Below, in pieces: positions 20,573 through 31,557 of a DNA stretch of 64,000 bases. The DNA comes from Pictodentalium vernedei (lineage: Eukaryota; Mollusca; Scaphopoda; Dentaliida; Dentaliidae): the NCBI GenBank assembly GCA_031216915.1, contig CM062292.1, positions 72,460,956-72,524,955 on the forward strand, read 5' to 3'. Made by a program: the position numbers and the translations under genes. Position 1 is the stretch's first letter; each line of letters begins with the position of its first letter. The notes under the pieces are model-generated. The model ran no database searches. It had not been told where the DNA came from and saw only the letters and a list, made by a program, of their open reading frames with translations.

Positions 20573-23223
20573 ACACTTCCCCCTCCTTAAAAAGAAAAAT
20601 GTGCAACATTTTTAGAACCATACAGCAGTTGTTAAACAGATTTCCAATAAATCTTTAATATTTTATAATTTTCATTTAAATGTGGCATTCCACATAAAAC
20701 ATTTCTCCATAAACTTTCAAGGAACCCGGCATACCAAGCCAATCCCCATGAAAACATTATATGCAAAAATGTAAACTAATAATGAAGGAGATGAGTGAGG
20801 TGTTACAAAATTACACATGATTCCTCTACCGACTATTATATAGTTTAAGTTATTTTCTCTTTTTAGAGTTCTGTAAAGTCTTGATCTTGTCTCTCTGCTT
20901 CTTCTGAAATAGTCCTCTGGTGTTCACTGTTGGAATGTTTCCAGTTTCTTTTCACTATTCAAAACAAGATAACCCCCATGTTCTTCACAGCACGCAATGC
21001 CACATGTCTATCTCTTCTGGAGAAGTGAAGTTCCCTTACATTACCACCACCCATCTTGGATCTGCTGCAACACGTTCATCAGATTCTGCTCTCTCCGCTA
21101 GCACCAAAAGGCAAAGCAAAAGTGCGTCAGGAGAATCAAGAATTCTTTCCTGACACACTGCATACTACATCGCCCTACTCTGTTGCAAGCTTCTTGCGAT
21201 GGTGTACACTCCATTAATGTTAAGCAGACATTCAATTTCTACTGGAAGGAGCAAACAAATTAAATCTACAACAGTAACAGCAATTCTAATTGCTTCCTCT
21301 GCTCCATAGTTTTACAGAAATTCCAAAATACGAAATACTGGATATCTGGTTAATTTCCACAAAAGATAGGTGAAATATCCAGAATACAATTAATGCAGAT
21401 AAAATTCTGGATGAAATTATTTCTCTGGATTTTACAATTCCGCCAATAATTCTAAAACTATTTAAAATTGAATTGTAAAGTTCTAAAGGTCAACAAGGCC
21501 ACGTGGTTTCCACTAATCTAACACATGTGATAGCTCCCCGACTCTTCCACTATCAACCACATATTACTATCAATGGGACATATCAATATTCGAGCAGAAT
21601 AAGCAGCTGTATTCAGCCTCTTGATATATATAGACTGCTCACAATTATGCCCCTTTTTAAATTTAATGGTCAATTTGAAAATTATATTTTTGGCTATCCA
21701 CGGAGAACACAATTCCCAACAACCAACTATTTTACACTACCATTCAAGAAAAGTTTTCACATTTTAGTAAACGAGCGAGAGATTGGCCACTACCCACAAA
21801 ACAGCAAGCCTCGGGATTGCAATATTTCCTCTACTGTAAATTACTTGCCCAACATAAGACACTCCAAATGTACACCTCCAAGGTTAGTTCAATTTGACAT
21901 ATCAGTAACAGCTTCAGTTGTCGCCAGAGCTAAATGATGTACCGCAATGGCATCCACAAATATCATCTACGTAATATTAAAATAGCACCCAGACTACTGA
22001 AGGAAGACAACCCACCTACAAACTCCTACACGTCGCGATTACGATTTAATAGGAAAGGTTCCACATACGTCAATACCTATTGCCAATAGAAAACCGACAT
22101 ACCAACACACTGTGTACTACCCACTTTAAATAAGCAGACTACGGTGTCTTATTTCGTTTCCTAGGAAAAACATCCTATCTACTCACTACCGAGTGCTACC
22201 TTCGGTAACACAAAATACATTCAAACTAATGAGCAATGCAATCATCTAGTATTTTAGCTTTTAGTATCGATTTACTAAAATATTCGTCCTTGAATTAAGT
22301 TTACTTATTAGTCAATACCTTATCGAACCTCAAATTTGGCCCTGTTTATTAGATTTAATGTTGACCTTAAACATTTTCAGAAGTTGAACGAAAAATTGTG
22401 GGGTTAAATCCTGCAAACACTCAATTCTACTTTGTACTAAAGGGCATATAACTCGACTTCCCTTCCTATTTGCCCATGGTTGAGTTGCCTCAAATGTCCC
22501 ATAGACTGATTCACGAAATGAGTCATTTTCCTAATGAACCCGGAAAGTGAAGATATTTCAGAAAAATAGTAATTCAACTGCAGACATTTTTTATGACCAA
22601 TACCACTCACAGCTTTTCATGAATAAGCTTCATGAGCTACATTGGCGCTTTTAAATGTCAAATAATATGGCTGAACATTTAACCGTCAATACGTTTACAA
22701 GTGTCAAAATAAATCCATCTATAACAAGACGATCGCCTACGAGAATACAAAATATGTATTGTGAATTATGGGGAGGGAGGGGGGATTTGGGCATTTCGGC
22801 CCCTGTTAATCCCAGTTTAGTGACCTCTTGGGGGTTTGGTGCAGAGTAAAATAAGACAACAGACAGAACAGTCTATAAACTTAGACTTTAGCTCACTCAT
22901 AGAATAACTTTGTCTACCAAACTTTAATTACACCAAGCTTATGAGCTTCCACTTCACCAGCAGTGGTATACTTGGGCTCATTGTGCCACTTAATACCACT
23001 AAGTAGGATTCCAAAGGTTTACAATTGCATTCATCCGGGGAGAAGCCCTTGCAATTGTAATAATACAACAAAAGCTACTGAAATTATGCATACCAACAAT
23101 TGAGCTCTAATTTCCCCATGAATTAAATTCATCTTAATCGTTCAAAGAACGCAGACATTGTTCAGAACAATTACCCATAATGTAAGTAACTGTAATAACC
23201 AGATCCTGGTAGCCTCACCAATT
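20573..23223 (-). mobile_element. Internal region of a degenerate or non-autonomous minus-strand LTR element
   Basis: Bounded by a polypurine tract next to the LTR at 20573 and, at the other LTR, a TGG-starting candidate primer-binding site ('ttggtgaggctacc' on the minus strand just below 23223). No minus-strand frame longer than about 65 codons and no pol motif were found. The plus-strand frame at 21503-21937 runs against the element and is not credible as a gene. Confidence 0.5.
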
Positions 23224-23697
23224 TGTAGCAGGTCTGGGGTGAACGACTCCCCATAGGCTAGAACCCTGGCCGAAATCTCCGTGTTGTTCTTCAGATTCGT
23301 GAGGATCTGGGTCAACTAGCAAGTCATGGATAAAATATAACTCAACTCTAGAGGTAGAATAACTATTAAGTTATGTGTTGTGGTCTGGATGAATACACAA
23401 TAAAATAGCAATAACAGTTTATACGTGGTTTATTGAGAAGTCAAAAAATAGTATGATATGAAATGGACATGATTATGAATGATGGGTCAAAAACCACGGG
23501 TCGTCCACTACACTTTTACCAAAAGGAGGGTTAAAATTCCACCCAACATATCTATTAACGTGACTGGTTCCCACAGAACTCGGACCTGGAGAGAATTAAG
23601 GTCAGAAACGGTGATTCTCACCAGGGCCGAGTTGAATGGGTCCGAAAATGACGATACCATTACACAGGTTACAAAGTGTCCCCATAACTAAGCTAGG
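23224..23697 (-). repeat. Partial 5' LTR of the same minus-strand element
   Basis: ~90% similar to 19744-20230. It ends TGCTACA on the minus strand (equivalent to TGTTACA in the partner). The promoter half of the LTR is missing: homology stops at 23697, just before a poly-C run (23716-23728). Confidence 0.65.
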
Positions 23698-23769
23698 ACC
23701 CTACTCCGTAATACCCCCCCCCCCCCCAACCTCATATTTTTATATACAAATATTTACTGCTGCTTAACC

Positions 23770-23990
23770 CTAAAAGGCCTAGTTCCATTTTTTGTGAGGT
23801 CCTTGTCTTGTATGTACACGTAGATCAAGTGTTCCAACATACAGTCTTGTGATGCTCTTCTTGATGGAAGATACAGTACCTTGGCAGTGGTTCTAGTGAA
23901 GTCTTGGCTGCCTTGATAGGCAGCCAAGACATCACTAGACACCACTGCTAAGTCAAAGTGTTACCTTATTGTGAGGGAGCCAAAAAAAAG
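23770..23990 (+). repeat. Dispersed repeat Q with long hairpin, copy 1
   Basis: Matches 51690-51935. It contains an imperfect ~34-bp stem ('gcagtggttctagtgaagtc' then 'ttggctgcct', and its inverse) closed by 'tgat'. Non-coding; could be a MITE. Confidence 0.6.
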
Positions 23991-24534
23991 TAGAATTCCC
24001 CATGCCTTTAAGTACACGTTTAGAATCTATGGCGAGAATCAAATGAACATTTTGCGAGAATCAAAGTTGATTCTCATTCTTTTCACTGCGAGAGTCATTT
24101 GCAAGAATGGGTTCTGATTCTCGCATGAATTTTAAGTCTTGTGGTGGTTTTATTTATTAGCACGCCACGATTATTGAAAAGTAAATTTAAATATAGACAT
24201 AAATTGGTATTTTACTTACACCAAGCATGTATATTTTTAGGGTGAATGGTATAAAGACCCACACAAAAGGCACGCAGACAAAAGTGAAATACAAATCTTG
24301 GTCATCTGTGTTTAAAGTTTACTTCAAGCAAAATTGCTGCTGTGACCTTTCTGTCGAGTGTCCTCCAAACTTCACAGGCGCGAGAAATATGAATCTGCAT
24401 GCTTCAAACGTGGCTCAACTGAAAAATATCCATCTATAACAGTGGAGACACGAAAGGTACGGGCACTGATTAAAATAACAGTAAACGACTAATTCTTAAA
24501 TTTCACATTTCATACTGCATCGTTACTAATTATC

Positions 24535-25093
24535 TTGTTATCTGTAATGTCTCAGCAAAGTTCTTCTAATCTGTCAGCACAGAACTTTCTGAAGGACAAC
24601 AAACTGATTCCCAGCTGCATAGGTAGTAGTGATAGTTTCACAGGCAAGACCAGTAACACTGCTAGCAACAAAGGACACGACGTCGACAGCAGTTTCCGTA
24701 CAACTTCAGCAGCCAGCGCCTGGTTAAGCGAGCCCCCAGCAACTGCAGAAGTGGAAACACTGCTGTGGACAGCACTGAAACTCCTCCCAGTTCCAACATC
24801 ACTAAGAAACTCAGTTTGGGCACTGAGGGCCCTTCCACTTAGGAAATGTTTCTTAAACAAAGTCCTGAAAGCGCTGTCGAGAAGGGAAAAATTAAAGGTA
24901 GATGACTAGACCGAGAGAGGAAAGAGAAAGCGAAGTTCGCAGTCTGAAAAAAGAAAACGGGCGGCTGAAGTGTGAAAGTGACATGTTGCATCAGGAGCTG
25001 CTAGACCAGCTCAAACTAATCCAGGAAAAGTCCCGGGAAGACAGCGAGACCCTCAGCTCCCTAGTGGACTCAAAGATAGGCGAAAGGAAGTAA
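24535..25093 (+). CDS. Unrecognised pair of overlapping frames, second one coiled-coil
   Basis: The first frame (24535-24909, 124 codons) is Ser-rich and then Leu/Arg-rich; the second (24902-25093, 63 codons) overlaps it by 8 nt and is strongly charged and helical (EERESEVRSLKKENGRLKCE), coiled-coil-like. I do not recognise the family. A Ser-rich head followed by a coiled coil, with repeat DNA resembling an element 3' end downstream (25541-26620), would fit an ORF1-like protein of a retroelement, but no RT was found. Could equally be a frameshifted single gene or chance frames. Confidence 0.3.
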
Positions 25094-25540
25094 GCCATAG
25101 GGTACAAGAGAGAGGAAAGAGCTAATGGATATTGACAACTTAATTTAACGTAAATTTTCCTGCACCAAAGAAGGCGAAAGATTCGGAGAAAAAGGCCAAA
25201 ATATGCACGCCCAATAAAAAGTTACAGAAGAGCAAATCCGCCTAGCAAGCCATGGAAGCCAATCGGGAAAGACGAGGAGTTTTCTCCAATCCTATTTCTG
25301 TAACCGTAATGGAATATTATGGCGGGCTGGTCCCTGGGTGGCGTTGCTGCTGGAGTTTCTTCTTACCTCCAGTACAACCATTTGGCTTCTCCATTTGGAT
25401 TCTCCCGTCCTGGAGGAATCAAAATTACACCCGACTTACCAACGGAAGCTCATCAGCTGTGTGGAGACGTCAAACCTTTGGCCACACGGTCCTCTCGTTT
25501 GCTGACTGTGTACTTTGGGAACGACTGGCCTGATTGAGTC

Positions 25541-26055
25541 GGAGACAGACTAATTGTGGCAGACTATACGTGCCAGAAAATCGGCAAGACACTACCCCTT
25601 GAATCACGCCCCGAGCCAGATTATACCTGTTAATGAGGGCAGTGGACCTTTCCAGCGAGCTACACCACATAAGTGGTAGATTTTACATGCCTGAAGAGCA
25701 GACCAAAGAATCGCCTACTGCAGACAACCATCGATTGCGGACTGGATCTTGGTGGCTTTTCCGGCTCCGTTACTTTTCCATCTTTGTGACTGCTGGAAGT
25801 GGAAGGATATAATTGTAATACCCAAATGGGTTGTGGGGATACGTTTATCCCCACGTGCCTTAGGTGAGCAAAAACCTTCGGTTTGCTTGTTGTTTGCTGG
25901 GTTTACAAGGCCAGGAACCAACACTCTGCTGCAAGATTTCATGGAAATACCTCACATCAAAAGAGCCTTGCTAGCCCTGGACGTTTCTCATCGTCTTGCC
26001 TATATTTTTGTGGGAGAAGCTCCTCCCACAAAGGTCCTCGCTTGAAGGATACTGG

Positions 26056-26103
<48 letters not shown>

Positions 26104-26620
26104 CGACTCTTTCCTCTCGGGAGGTTGAGTCGGAGGAGAGCAGCATGACCACGGTGCTTGAGGAGGAGGTAGTGTTAGTGTGTTAGCACCTTCGTCTCTG
26201 AATTATTTTCTTGATCGGCATCAGAACTTTGTCAAGGAGGTGGCTCCATTGGAGACCGATGAGGAGTCCTTAGACATGCATGGGGCCAGAGATACAAGGC
26301 ATGTTGAGCAAGACCAACGGCGAAAAGTAAACTACGAGTGCGAGTGGCATCGCAAAGCGGAGGGAAGTGTTTGAGAACGGAAAGAGTGTTTTAAAATCTA
26401 GATGCTCTACTGGCGAAACTTTCAGAACAAATCTCAAAATCACCACTAGAGGCACCACCCAAGAAAAAGAACTCGAATAGGTGATACGGCATTCACCCAT
26501 ACTCTCTGCTGTGACCAGCCTGAGACATAGAACACCGTTACTGGAGTCGAAAGGGGTTGAATAACCCCTCACTGTCCCAACGTGCCTTCGTTCGGCGCAC
26601 TGAAACCATTTCTTTATTCG
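25541..26620 (+). repeat. Diverged relative of the 4258-5015 repeat
   Basis: Shares 'ggcagactata.gtgcc.ga', 'gtcgaaagggg', 'aacccctcactgtcc'-like and 'accatttctttattcgat'-like blocks with the tandem units near 4.3-5.0 kb. A TTTA microsatellite (26058-26103) lies inside. Confidence 0.45.
26058..26103 (+). repeat. (TTTA)n microsatellite
   Basis: About eleven copies of 'attt'. Confidence 0.95.
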
Positions 26621-26670
26621 ATCTGCAAGGCACAAAAATGTCTTAACTTTCTTATATGCATGGGGTGTTG

Positions 26671-26791
26671 CCCTTATAAAAAAAGTCCCATGGTAAACCA
26701 TGGTAAATCTCCAAATACCCTGGTAATACCATGGTATTACCATGGTATTACCAGGGTATTTTGGGATTTACCATGGGACTTTTTATGAGGG
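26671..26791. repeat. Compound palindrome/foldback (ccatggta words)
   Basis: Outer arms 'cccttataaa' then 'agtcccatggtaaa' and their inverse enclose a second palindrome 'taccatggtattaccatggt' and flanking 'accctggtaat' arms. The whole ~121 bp folds on itself and is probably a tiny MITE. Confidence 0.75.
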
Positions 26792-26799
26792 TGGGGGAG

Positions 26800-28098
26800 T
26801 CCGATCCAGGCAACACGCAATTGCGCGTGACAGTTGTGATCAGTGGCAGCACCTCAAGTGTCAATATGGTAAGTTGCTATTTTCTTGTCGAAATCCGTTT
26901 ATCTACAAATGCATTCATTGGCAAACACTAACCTTGTCTATGCAAAAGTTTGGAGACAAGTTCAGTAATAATTCAATCTTACAGTCCTGTTGAATTGGGT
27001 TATTATCGATCTTATCCACGAAATTACCCATTTAACGTATTGTAATGTCTTTCAAGATATATCTCATAGAGATTACCTCGGGGCTAAAGGGGCAGTTTGG
27101 AATGGAGTTTTGTGTATGGCGTATGCAAGAGACTGTCGAAGAGAGACTGGAAGAAGGAGACAATTTATAACCATTGTAATTTTTACCGCAAGCGACCCAG
27201 TCTTCCTTCTTTCCATTGACGCCATTTCAGGTCTATTCCGTTTCCTTTTTGACTCTACTCCACTCCTAGTCCCAATTTGGACTGAAAACAGGTTATTTAT
27301 ATTTTTAAATTTTCCTTTGGCCTCAAAGGTCAATTGAAAATAAGAAATATATATAAATAAGAACCTTCAAGTTCAAGTTTGTACTGCTCCACGCCAAGTC
27401 GTCCCTGTTTCGACTCCGCGACATAGCGTTAGCTGTTTCTCTTGTCTTTACTCCGCTCCAACCCCTCGCAGTTCTATAATATTACCAGACCGAAACTTCA
27501 CGGGCCGAAATGTTTAGGGAGTATATCCTGTGATCGTGACATCCCATTCCGGAACGTAATGATTCCAGATCACCAGTCCAGTTCTGCGTATCTCAATCGA
27601 GTACACTTTTTTGTGACAACCGCGCGCTGGAAAGATGAAATGGCGCGTAAATGTAAAATTAGGTTAAGTCAACTTTGGACTAACTCGCCTTCACGCTTGT
27701 CGAGTTCGGCGTGTCATAAACTGAAGGAAAACCTGTGTTGAAAATCGATTCAACAGCAATGTATTTCATAGATGTAAAATACAGCTTTTTCCTGAGCGTT
27801 GGTTTCAAATTCAACTTGAAGAATCAATGAAAATTGAAATGACGTGACGTAAATCCGCTGAGCACTCGGGGTGAGATGGTCGGCCGTGGCAACAATACAG
27901 GGACCAGAACGTCACAACAATTGTTCTTGACCACAGTATACAACACAAAATCGTGACTGAGTGATGCAAGTTTAAACTGTTTTGGTTTAGATTGGTGAGT
28001 ATAACCGGCGTTGACGATGACAAAACTATTTTTGACGTAAGGCTTGCTGCTGAGCAGACATTTTGATGAAAAGATTGATTGCAATGTTCAGTGCCAGG
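26800..28098. other. No gene recognised
   Basis: A 115-codon plus-strand frame (26990-27337) and its minus-strand shadow have no domain I can name. No repeat relationship seen. Confidence 0.35.
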
Positions 28099-28190
28099 CT
28101 CGTTTCGCCCCAATTCTCGTTCGCTCCCTGAGTCGTTTCGTCCTAATCCTCGTTCGGAGGCGGGTAGTTTCGCCCCAAATCAGACAACGA
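28099..28190 (+). repeat. Phrase-type minisatellite (cgtttcgccccaattctcgt-like)
   Basis: Three imperfect units: 'tcgtttcgccccaattctcg', 'tcgtttcgtcctaatcctcg' and 'tagtttcgccccaaatcag'. Confidence 0.6.
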
Positions 28191-28475
28191 AATTTCAAAA
28201 GATAAATCAAAGATGGGTGTGGTCATTGACATGTCTTGACTAAGTCTCATAAAATGATTCAGGAATCTCAGTATCTCTGCTTTCAAATTCTGTAAGTCCT
28301 GTTTACTTTCAGGAGCCCAGGTCTGGTAGTCTAGAAAATCAGGGAGTGCAAAACAACTTCCCTCCTCAGAATCAGATTGCTTGGGAGTGCAATTGCACTT
28401 GGAATTTTCAATACATATGCTTGTAAGTTGTATGTTATTTTTGTTACAGTACGTGGAGGGTGGATTGTCATCCAA
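28143..28475 (-). CDS. Unrecognised minus-strand open frame (110 codons)
   Basis: The frame contains CFALPDFLDYQTWAPESKQD followed by an amphipathic Leu-rich stretch. Composition is protein-like, but I recognise no family. Its last codons run into a minisatellite, so the 3' end is doubtful. Could be an exon of a gene or of a transposon. Confidence 0.25.
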   Translation of the reverse strand: MDDNPPSTYCNKNNIQLTSICIENSKCNCTPKQSDSEEGSCFALPDFLDYQTWAPESKQDLQNLKAEILRFLNHFMRLSQDMSMTTPIFDLSFEISLSDLGRNYPPPNED

Positions 28476-28506
28476 TCACCTATGGTAGGGATTTTACATC
28501 ATTTTT

Positions 28507-28698
28507 TCAATAGGTAGATAGCCCTCTCATTTTAGTGGCATATTGTGCTACAAAGCATGAGAAGCAACACACTTTTTCAGAATTTGAAAATTCCAAATAC
28601 TTTTTGAGATATGACAATTTGAAGGTTGCTGGCTGACAGATATTTTTGTCACGGGAGCCTAGTGCTTTGTCTGCTTTCATGCTATTTTGGTGAGGCAA
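28507..28698 (-). pseudogene. Short frame faintly like a TTF/hAT-type zinc finger
   Basis: YLKKYLEFSNSEKVCCFSCF resembles the 'WL.yS...d.aFC..C.lF' pattern of TTF-type zinc fingers seen in hAT-like transposases and ZMYM-type proteins. It is only 63 codons and lacks the rest of the domain. Weak call. Confidence 0.2.
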
Positions 28699-29610
28699 AA
28701 ACGTGCCAAAAAGAGACCTTTTTCATGCAAAAAAACAGAGTTCGCAAACACAAAAACATTCATAAAACAAAACAAACTCAAGATAGACTTTTAAAATTTT
28801 CACCAAATGTTGCCAATTTTACGTGTTTTTAATTTGTGAAAATTGCAAACCAGTTTTTCTATTTAAAGCCTGTGTCTAATTCGCATATAATTAGCATAAA
28901 ATTTTCAAAAAACCTGAAAATTCACACAGAAGGCCTAAAATTCACAAGTTTGCATGGATAACATACCCCCCCCCCCCCCCTCCTTTTCCCCTCCTTTCCC
29001 GTGTTTGGTGAAAATAGGCCTCTCCTGCCTGTATAACCAGCCAACACTGTCGAATTATCATTCACTTTGTGGCACTCAGTCCGATGCCTTCGACATCTGC
29101 TGCCCAGCCATATCACTTAATAATCAGAAATGTGTGCCCCCCCCCCCATAATCAGAAATGTGTGCCCCCCACCCCCCCAACATTCAGAAATTTGACCCCA
29201 TCCCCCATCCAAATGCTTCCTACGCCACTGACGATAGTTCACACTTGGATCCAATGTCCGTAAAATACTGTTTTGCCGTGGGTTGTGCCACACCAAAAAT
29301 TTAAATTACGGGATTTGTGGGCTATTGTGATTTTCAGCAGCGCAAAAGCCAAATACTCGAATGGAATGTTTGTGTTTTGTGGTGAATAAACATTTGAAGA
29401 AATATGCGAATGGCCATTTATTCTCTTGAAATATGTTTTGTTGAGATAATGCATGTTAAAATTAAAAAGTTCATCGAACAAAAAAACAACGAAGAAGGGT
29501 TCTAGCCTTAATTTGTTTTATTTGTATGCTAAACACGAAAATGCTAATTCTCGTCTGAACACATGAGTAGCATGTCTCAGGCTTTTGACGACTCATTTGC
29601 CAGACCCCGG
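28699..29610. other. No gene recognised; poly-C tracts
   Basis: C-runs at about 28966-28980, 29136-29148 and 29166-29180 with repeated 'cagaaatgtgtgcccccc' words. Frames through these tracts are composition artefacts. Confidence 0.5.
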
Positions 29611-29615
29611 TGTCG

Positions 29616-30250
29616 GACCCCGGAAGTGACGTCATGTCATGTGACCTAGTGGTGCCATGTTGTGTTGTCATCATCATGATAACCCACGTGAGCGGCCATG
29701 TTGTGACATCATCCCCATGGTGATACGGGGTGTTAGTGCACATGCGCAGCGCGTGTTAAGGTGATACGTGCGTGTTCCGTCGTCCATTTTGTATACTGGA
29801 GGCCGCCATCTTGGTTTCTATAGTAGCACGTGGTTGCTATGTTACCCAATTCTTCTGCAATGGGATGGGGTATGTTCGTAGGGTATGTTCAATTGAATAG
29901 GAGTAAATCAAATTACCACAAACAACCCGACAAGTTGTATTGTTTCGAATTCTTTCAGAATGGTTCTATCTATATATGCAATAGTTTTCGTCTATCTGGC
30001 CATGTTCCTTTGTTCTAGAGTATACTCCAGTAGCATAGTAGAGCCTATTAGTTGGAACAGCTTTGCTTATTATTACTAAATTTAGCTATTCTGATCTATT
30101 CTTGTTAGTTCTGACCCTATTCCAAGTACTCTTGTTTCATTTGTCTAGATCATTTATATAAATTATAACCAACCAATCAGATGGCTTGATTTCCCATAAC
30201 CTGTACTTAATCGTACAGAGTTATCTCCCTTCTGTATAATAAAAGCCTAT
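29616..30250 (+). repeat. Promoter-like dispersed repeat, copy 3 (best preserved)
   Basis: In order: CCGGAAGTGACGTCAT (29620-29635; ETS plus CRE), an E-box CACGTG (29685-29690), an NRF1-like 'tgcacatgcgca' (about 29737-29748), 'cgtcgtccattttgtatact', a YY1-type GCCGCCATCTTGG (29802-29814), 'gagtatactccagtag', CCAAT ('accaaccaatcaga', about 30170), 'gttatctccctt' and 'ataataaaagcc'. No open frame. The order of sites is shared with 15946-16600. Unknown family; an LTR, a LINE 5' UTR or a MITE are all possible. Confidence 0.7.
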
Positions 30251-30259
30251 ATCAAGGCA

Positions 30260-30418
30260 ATATCCTTGGGCACCCCAATTTCGGCACCCCTTTTTTTGAA
30301 AAAGATATGACCTTTGGCACCCCTTTTTTGTCATATGTGCTTTTGTGAATAGGCACAATGTGCCCTAGCACATAAGCACATGCTTTATGTGCCGATATGT
30401 GCTTATGTGAAAAGGCAC
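30260..30418 (+). repeat. Repeat that received the Gmr1-like insertion (left side)
   Basis: 'gcacaatgtgccctagcaca' and 'agcacatgctttatgtgcc' words occur here and again at 41849-42025 on the far side of the element, showing both are one split locus. Confidence 0.7.
30415..30418 (+). repeat. Target-site duplication GCAC (left)
   Basis: GCAC directly precedes the LTR start (TGTTATAG). The same GCAC follows the outermost 3' LTR at 41849-41852. Confidence 0.75.
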
Positions 30419-31399
30419 TGTTATAGCCCCCATATTATATTGAGATTGACATATCCTTAGTAGATAATTATATGAGAAAGATATTTTTTTTTATTGTTGC
30501 ATTTTCTGACTGGTCTGACACTTTTGCACTCAGTAACCTTGTTTACATCTTTGTTACACTGATATATTGTACATATAGCTGTTGATTGTTTAATTGTTTA
30601 AATAGGTCAATGACCTTGTTTACTTGAACTTTAACAGAATCCCCCAGAAACTAATGGAACATTGCAGAAACTTCCTCTTCTGGGACATTCTATCTGGTTA
30701 CTATATAAAGGTTTGTCAACAGAATTCAAAAACTCATTTTAGAAAACCATTTCAGAAAGACTAACTTCAGTTATTTCCATTGGAGAATATAATTGTTTCA
30801 GAACAGTGCATTTATTATAGAAGCAGTGCTTCTTTGTGAATTTGGAAATTGATTCCAAAAGAGAATTTGGAGGAGAATCTATTCGTCTTGGAAAAGAGAA
30901 TTTATACTTTCTGTGAAACAGAATAATATTATTTTGTGAAAAGCCAGGATTCTACTGGATTATTTGGAAATTACCTGTGGCGCCAATACTTCTTGGATTT
31001 TTACTCCATTTGAATTTTACGGAGCATTTTGTTATATTTTATTGGAGACTGCTGAAATTTCTAAGTGAAAATTTTATTACAAATCTACGGGATACTGTTT
31101 CTGAAGAGACATTCTTGGATTTAATACTACATCTACCAGCTGGTAACTTTCTTCAGAAGATACTTCACCACTGGATTACTGGATTCTGTCAAACTGTACT
31201 TTGGACTAATTCAATAATTGATAAGTACCACTGTTTTTATTTTCTGTAAACCAATTAGTGTAAAAGATCTTTGTATCATTTTTTTTTTATATATTAATTC
31301 TTTTTAATTAAATTTCAGAATAGTTAAATTCATAGTTTTGTTGCTGATTCTCAGATTTCTTTCTGTTACCAATATCATTAATAATTCCACACCGTAACA
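30419..31399 (+). repeat. Gmr1-like element copy A, 5' LTR (981 bp)
   Basis: Begins TGTTATAG and ends CGTAACA (TGTTA/TAACA inverted ends). TATA box 'tatataaag' at about 30712. Downstream of it an open frame of 90 codons is present in all three LTR copies. Nearly identical to 34682-35664 and 40877-41848. Confidence 0.92.
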
Positions 31400-31404
31400 G
31401 AAAT

Positions 31405-31415
31405 TGGGGGCTCGT
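31405..31415 (+). promoter_or_regulatory. Primer-binding site (tRNA-Pro type), copy A
   Basis: TGGGGGCTCGT lies 5 nt after the LTR, matching the 3' end complement of tRNA-Pro as used by many Gypsy-type and retroviral elements. The same site is at 35670-35680 in copy B. Confidence 0.75.
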
Positions 31416-31557
31416 TGCCGAGATTGAATATAAGATAACGAGAAAACTTTATTTGCATATTGCAATTATTATTTGGCTCACTTTTAAAACATTTAACTTT
31501 TCTTAGAAAATTTCAGTATTATTATTTATATTCTGAGAACCAGCAAACCTTTTCATC

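Noticed and set aside
21503..21937. 144-codon plus-strand open frame
   Set aside because: Lies antisense inside a minus-strand LTR element, has no domain and no splice or start context worth noting.
24902..25093. Host bZIP-like transcription factor
   Set aside because: Charged and helical, but only 63 codons, without a basic DNA-binding motif or clear leucine heptads; it adjoins repeat DNA.
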